From Anseranas semipalmata (lineage: Eukaryota; Chordata; Aves; Anseriformes; Anseranatidae), in the NCBI GenBank assembly GCA_013399115.1, contig VXAA01004223.1, forward strand, positions 1 to 64,000: a DNA stretch of 64,000 bases, in the 5' to 3' direction. Below are positions 57,810 through 64,000 of this stretch, piece after piece; within the stretch, counting starts at the first letter, position 1; the number at the start of each line of letters is the position of its first letter. Under the pieces are notes generated by a model, which was not told where the DNA came from, did no database searches, and was given only the letters and a program-made list of their open reading frames with translations. A program made the position numbers and the translations under genes.

Positions 57810-60800
57810 CAGAGAAAAAGGTTCAAGCATCTTCACAGTTCTTTTTTTAACTTTAATTTCCAAAATTACTGTAAACAAAACTCTCAATAAAAATTTGTAG
57901 AGCACCTTCTTTTAAAGGCCTGACTGTTGAAGATGAAACATGTAAAACAAACACATGAAAACGGGAATTCTCAAAAGAATCTCTAGGCCTAAAAAGCATT
58001 TAAAAATGTAAGAATGGGATCTATGGGGATCACTGTGGTTTTACTCCCAATATTGTCCTTTTAGAAAATAAAATCATTTTAACAATCTTCTGAAATTCCA
58101 GTATACTTCCAAGTACATTATAAATGAATCTTAATTTCCATCTATTATTTTGATTCTGTTGAGTTCCTACTTGAAATGCTAGAAAGATTTATTATCTTGC
58201 ATGTACCCTTCAGTTAATCTAATTCTGATCGGGCTTTGAAATGCAGACATTTGTAACAGACTTGAATTATTAGAAAGCTGAAGAGTAAATGTTAAATTCT
58301 AAGTATTCAAAAGGAGCTTCTTTAATAGTGGGCTCTTGCTGATAAAGTCTGACATCCCCCTATTTGGAAAATTGTATTTAACTAGAGCTATTTTGAACAA
58401 TGTTGAAGACAAGAGGTGTATTTTATAATGACTTTATACATAACGTCACGTGGTTTGAAAGTCAGAAAAACTGTGTCATGCATGAGAACATTAGGTTCCT
58501 GGTTTCTGGTTCATCACTGAATAGAAACAATGATCTTTCATCCTATTACTGGAATAGATAATTAATATGTAGGATTATAGATTAGCCATAATGTGAACAG
58601 TCGTGTTTTTCTTCCATAAGCACCACCGATATGAGTTTTCCATCTACCCTACCAAGACTGCATGGGATTGCAGGCCAGTCAATTAGCCATATTAACAGCT
58701 AATCTTGGGTAGAATGAGTCAATGGAGAAAGCTGACATTTTCATGATCTCTATCTATTTCAAATACTCTGTGTGGGTTTAATGTGATAGTCCAATTAACA
58801 CGGGAATAGGCTTATTTGGCAACCATTTTGTTCTGTAGTTATAATACTGATTTTGAGTTTAAAATGTATCCGTGTAGGCATACCTCTGTGTTAACAGATG
58901 TCGTAGACTGACTTTTCAACTGGAACAACAACGGTGGTGAATCAACCCTGTGCTTTATTATGAGGGATGACTTGAAGTACACTCAGTAGAAAACAGGAGC
59001 ACCATTTCCTATTTCAACACAAATACAACTAGGAACAAAAATAGCTTTGTTATGAAATGAGTAATTCTTTTCTCCCTAGATGGGTGATAACACTTTGAAA
59101 TTTATCCTAAACTCAGCATAGCAGAAACAAGCTTTTTCAAAATAAGCAGCGTTATTAGAAAGAACAAATTTCAGCACTGATTGAAAGAGAATCACACATA
59201 GGAACACCTTTTCATCCTGGACAAAGAAACTTCAGAGACTCAATCCATACAGCTATTAAAATAATTGAAATCAGAAGATGAATTTAAGAGGAAGAAGTTA
59301 TTTTCCTTTGCTTATTTTAAAATGAGCGGCTACTGTCTGGTAAAGCTCTGAATGAACAGAAGACAGTTTCATACAAGCATTCATTCATAGAACTGGGGAA
59401 GCTGAAGCAAAAGGTGTCCTGCTGGAAACTCAGATTCACTCTTTATTCTTTATATAATATGTGTTTTTTCAGTCCTGTCTGTATTTCTCCACGATGGCAT
59501 TCACATAAAAGTATGTTCTGTTAGGGTGACAATATGGATTTCATTTTGAAAAAGACTGAAATTCATGGCGTAGTCCTCAGACTTAATCAAGAATCTATAA
59601 AAAGCCAAAAAAATCAGTGCTTAAGTGACAGAATGAGGCAATCCAAAAAATGCCAACTTCTCTGTAAGTTTTACTTAAGATTTTTTAAACCCTCATCTCC
59701 ACTGTGAAGATACATATTTGTTACTAATGCAGAGATCTGGGCTGAAAATCGTCTTGCTGGTAAACCTTTAATTCAGTATTTCCTTTCTTCTGGATGTTTT
59801 AATAAATGCCAAGTGACCAGCAGTCTAGACACCTGTTAAGGTCTTGCTCGGTTTTGTGTAGTGGGATACCAAGCTCTTAATGTCAGAAGCTGCAGGCTTG
59901 ATACACTGTCATCACTTGGCTTTCAGCTGGCCTTTTTGGACATTTTGTGGCCTTGAATACTTCATAAGAAGGTCATTAAGAACTTCTGCCATTGGCATAA
60001 GTAAGGCTACATGCAGGTCTTTGTGGCTCGCTCTGTTTCCTCCTGGGACGTGGTTCCTCTTCAGAAAGACACTGTTAAAAATGACAGCATGACCTTAGTA
60101 ACACCCACAAATTTAGGGAGCAGACATGCACAGGCAGGTGGGGAAGTGTTGGCAAAGCCTTGACTTTCCACATGGTCATCCACAGATGTCCATGCAAATG
60201 CTCTGTGCAAATGCCCTTGCAGAGCTTCACACACCTGACCGAAAGGGCCACAATTTTCAAACCTGAGCTGGACTGTTCACCTGGTAATAAATCAGCAACT
60301 GGTTTAGCCCTGAGAGCAGGATTAGCCTTTGCTGTGTACCATGGTGAGCCTATCCACCCCATGGCTTTCTGACTGCATGGCTGCTCCCCCTGAAAGGCTG
60401 TGTCTCTGCCAGCTGCATGCATTGCCATGGTGCTTGTATTCCTCTCTTGCACGGCTACTTGGTGGGGCTGCGTTGGGCTTTTGTTCCCCCTGGCTCAATA
60501 GTCCATTCAACATTTTGCTTTAGGATTGTCTGATTTAGGATTTTCTGCCTTGTGATGCTGATGAGCCTCCTAATGGTACTGGAGATTTGTCGGTGCTCTT
60601 ACCTGTATAGGAGTTCTGGTTTTGCCTGGGGTCCTTATATCCGTGTTTGGCTGCCCCAGGGTGCTTAAAGAAATTAGTGGAGGAATAGACTCACAATCTA
60701 CTTGCGAATGATTTGTGAACAGAGGAAGTAGGGAAATCATCGAGCAGGTTAGCTGCAATGAATTATTAGCCCTGCTCTAATTTGAAGTCTAAGTTGGAAA

Positions 60801-63800
60801 ATATATAGCAGATTTCATGTAGGCTTTTCTCCAGCATTCATCCTGATCAGCAGGTTAGATACACATATACACCCCTCTTCAGAGAAGCAAAGTAGCTGCA
60901 GTCTGCAATTACTTCATTCACAACCCAAAATTTCTTGCATGCCTCCCTCCCCACTTCTCCCACTCTGGCCAGAAGGGGTCAGCATTCTTTCTAGTTATTT
61001 AAGTATTTTGCTGATCTACTCATGCCTGGGAAGTCATGAGGATACATGGACATCCAGATGTATCATGGAATTATGTATTTGTGTATTATGGATGAAAGCT
61101 CAGCATTTGTCACAGCTGAGATTACCTCTCAGAATTGAATACATGCAACCACAGAGCTGGGCTTTGAGAATAGTTCAAACTGGTAAACCCCTGACTTTGT
61201 TATTCTTGCAGAGATGTGCATTTATATGGAACATCATGGCTGTCAGTGGGAATAGAAACCTTGAAAACTGCCCTTGAAATCCTTGAATCCAAGGGCAGGT
61301 TTTGTTAGACTTCCATCCTGACTCTCAACACACTTTGTGTGAAGCAAAGTTATTTAGGTTGCGTTTCTGACAAATGACTGTTTTCTAAAATTATTTTATT
61401 TTTTCTGGCAAACTTATTTGCCATGCTGAAGAATCTGTTTACTTTTTCTTAAGCAAAAATTGGAGCTGGCCTTTTTGGGCATCTTTTCTTGCACAGTGGT
61501 TTCTTCATTACAGCCCTAGTTCCATTTCTGACTCTTTTGTTGGTATGGTGTCTAGTCCGTGTGGCTGCTGCGGAGAAGATGATCTGAGTGGTTTTTGTTT
61601 CAATCTATTTCATGACTAACTGAGCTTTTCTCATTCTTTTAAACTTTATTAACTGTGTAATAGTTTCTTCAAGCTAGACCAGTAGGGAGAACACTGAATG
61701 ATTAACATTAGCAGAATGTGTGTCTTTTACACACAGTAAAACCAACCGTTCATCCAAAGAGACGCTGCATCTTCATGTCCAAAGCTGGGTAGGCAAGGGT
61801 CGGTGCTCACCAGCCCTGAGGCAGGCCCTAGACCACTACCTGTTCCCAGGGCTTGCCCAGTGTCCCCTGGAGGCAGTATGGCTGCTCTGCATCAGCCTCC
61901 TGGTGCCTGGCTATGGGATCCTGGCCTGCAAATCCCAGACCACCAGTGGGTCCTGTCTGGACAGAGAGCTGGAATGTCCTTGGAAGGAGTCCTCCCAGGG
62001 TGTTTGCTAAGCAACTTCTTATTTTTCTACTTGCATCATTTCCACTATATGTTCCTTACCTGGCTTCATTCTTTCCTTTCCCAGCTGCTTGAGGTTGCCG
62101 TGAACCAGGACTGTGGGGCTCACAAGAAGGAAGTCCTGCCTGGTAGAGGGGTACTGTTCTCTCTGCTTAGGAGCATAGTTACTCAGTCTCTCAAGTTTTA
62201 GACCTCTGAAGCACCTTTCCTCTCCTTTAGCCTTATCTAAAAATATTTCTAAGCCCTCCATGCCAAGGGTTTTGGAGGTGTTCATATTAGAGCTGGGATG
62301 TTTCTGCCACTTTTAGTTGAAGATCGCAGTTGCTGTGAAGATCTTAGCTTTTGATGTCTCTGTGATACTGACAGATGAGCTAGCTGGAGGGACAAACAAC
62401 GTGAATGATGGCTGCAGACAAGGAGGATGGGGTCTGAAAGGAGAATTTGAGCCTTATTTCTATTTCCTACATGGAATTCTTCAGTATTTTTCTTAAGCAA
62501 CATGGAAGGCGTGATCTCACCTGCCCTTTACCAGGTGCTATAAACTGTTATCGTCAGCCAGTAATCAAGGGCCGAAACTATGAAATGAATTTCCACATTT
62601 TGATTATTTCCAACACTATTATGACAGTAGATTAAATGTCAAGGACCCTAGGTGTTTTATTAGTATCTGTAATGAGTTGAAAGACATACATAGCCACTTC
62701 ATAGCATGTGACTGGGTTGTTTATAGATAGTGTAAGATTGAACTGCTTTCGTGATGGAAGGCAGAGGCAAACTCAGGCAGAAGCTGAGGTTGAATATGGG
62801 GCTAGATCTTCAATGGGTGTAAAGTGGTGAGATTTCATGAAGGAACTAGTTTTCTTGGCTTAGGGCAACCACAGATCTGGCCCTGGGGAGGGGGTCCATT
62901 TTAAGTTAAGCCTGCTACAAGTGCAAAAGAATAACACAGACAGATTCTTCTTTCTCAAAGTTAGGTCATTTAATAAAATACAGCACATATGTTTCTATTA
63001 GTAGAAGAAATACACAGGAACTTGTCAACTGCTGATTGTGTTTGCTGTGATTTCCATTTTTTTCTTTTCAACTGTATTTGCAGAAGACTTAGAGCATTTA
63101 ACTACTTTCCCATTTTTTGTTTGGTTGCCAAGGAAGTTTCAACAGTCTCCTATCCAACCATGCTGATCTACACTAGCATCTGTTCTCTGTCTATGTCTGT
63201 CCCTCTCACTTTGGACTTGCAAATGATCTATATTTCTAATCAGGTGAAAGGCAAATTTTGAGGTCGCAAAACTTAGGAAATGGAATTAACCCTTTTTGGC
63301 CTTGGCTCTGCTAGGCTATCTGTATCCTACATAGCTCCTTTAGGCTGATGTGTCCTCTTCATTGCTGTTGCATCCATGATGGTACAGTAAGTCCCTGGGC
63401 ATCACTCAGAAGATGGACAGCTGAGAGACCACCAAAAATGGAACCTGAAGTGCACCTTGAGGGTGGTCAAGACTTGCCTACTTACCTTGCCCGAAAGAGG
63501 GTACGACTGCTCCCAGGCTCAGCACTGTGGATAAGTGATTTTGGGAGCTGCTCCTCATCCAAAGCAGCCAGTGCCTAGTCCACTCGTGCTGTGTCAGGAA
63601 GGTGATCTGAAGGGAGAGTCAGGAAACACTGTGGCTTTGGACTGAGCGGGAGCAATGGGTACAGATAGATAAGCTCAACATCCTTGGGCATAGATGTGGG
63701 ATAAACTAATAATGTGGGTAAAGCCGTAGGCATAATTTTCACTGCTAAGTGATTACCTTGGTAGGCATGCTAAGAAGAGTCAGTCTCCTTCAGGAAACTC

Positions 63801-64000
63801 TTAATGTTTTTCAGGACAGGCAAGGTTAGAGGTCAAGCTGGTCATTTGTCTACATAACAGTGGACAGCTTTGTGTTACTGTATTGGGCTTATGCGGCAAG
63901 CTGTTGGTAGCAGGATTTGTGGTGGGGGGTGCTGTAGGGGTGGCCTCTGTGAGCAGAGCCCAGCAGCTGCCCCACGTCAGATCAGAGCCAGCTCCAGACG
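57810..64000. other. Unique non-coding DNA to window end; possible conserved block
   Basis: No supported gene and no recognised interspersed repeat. The AT-rich, repeat-free block at about 58500-58900 contains several AATTAA/TAATTA words and is a candidate conserved non-coding element. C-rich (about 60945-60963) and G-rich (about 62882-62893 and 63920-63943) patches fall short of a four-run quadruplex. Frames are at most 132 codons, overlap on both strands and show no known domain. Confidence 0.55.

Overview
The window reads as a stretch of bird (avian) nuclear genome with no protein-coding gene that can be supported. The diagnosis rests on several CR1 (chicken repeat 1) non-LTR retrotransposons that end in the typical 8-bp 3' repeat (ATTCTRTG)n. 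They carry C-terminal reverse-transcriptase reading frames typical of avian CR1. The rest is AT-rich, CpG-poor sequence with many short unrelated reading frames, which fits an intergenic region or a long intron. No rRNA, tRNA, CRISPR array, bacterial operon or viral genome was seen. The species cannot be named from this sequence.

Layout: a CR1 tail cut by the window edge (1-296, +); AT-rich unique DNA with small microsatellites to about 12 kb; a second CR1 tail (about 11990-12275, +); a (CAA)17 microsatellite (15089-15140); a pyrimidine-rich block (about 18880-19340); a G-quadruplex motif (20566-20584); an ancient CR1 remnant (about 23745-23875, -); a long unique AT-rich stretch to 40 kb; an old degraded CR1 (about 40075-40545, +) followed by a probable small reverse remnant (about 40709-40770, -); a very strong G-quadruplex motif (49499-49526); a 20-bp perfect palindrome between 9-bp direct repeats (52822-52864); and an ancient, internally deleted CR1 (about 53300-53730, -).

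The richest part is 55.38-57.50 kb. Here two comparatively young CR1 copies lie in opposite orientation about 630 bp apart. The minus-strand copy has an open RT C-terminal frame of about 176 codons. The plus-strand copy keeps the RT catalytic FADD motif. It is broken by one in-frame stop and by a missing segment of about 130 bp that sits exactly at the only ambiguous base (n, 57251) in the window.

I did not find a convincing new biological system. The observations most worth a second look are the n/deletion junction in the CR1 copy, the inverted CR1 pair, the two G-quadruplex motifs, the palindrome flanked by direct repeats, and several AT-rich blocks that could be conserved non-coding elements. 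The last of these is a guess that only an alignment can test.
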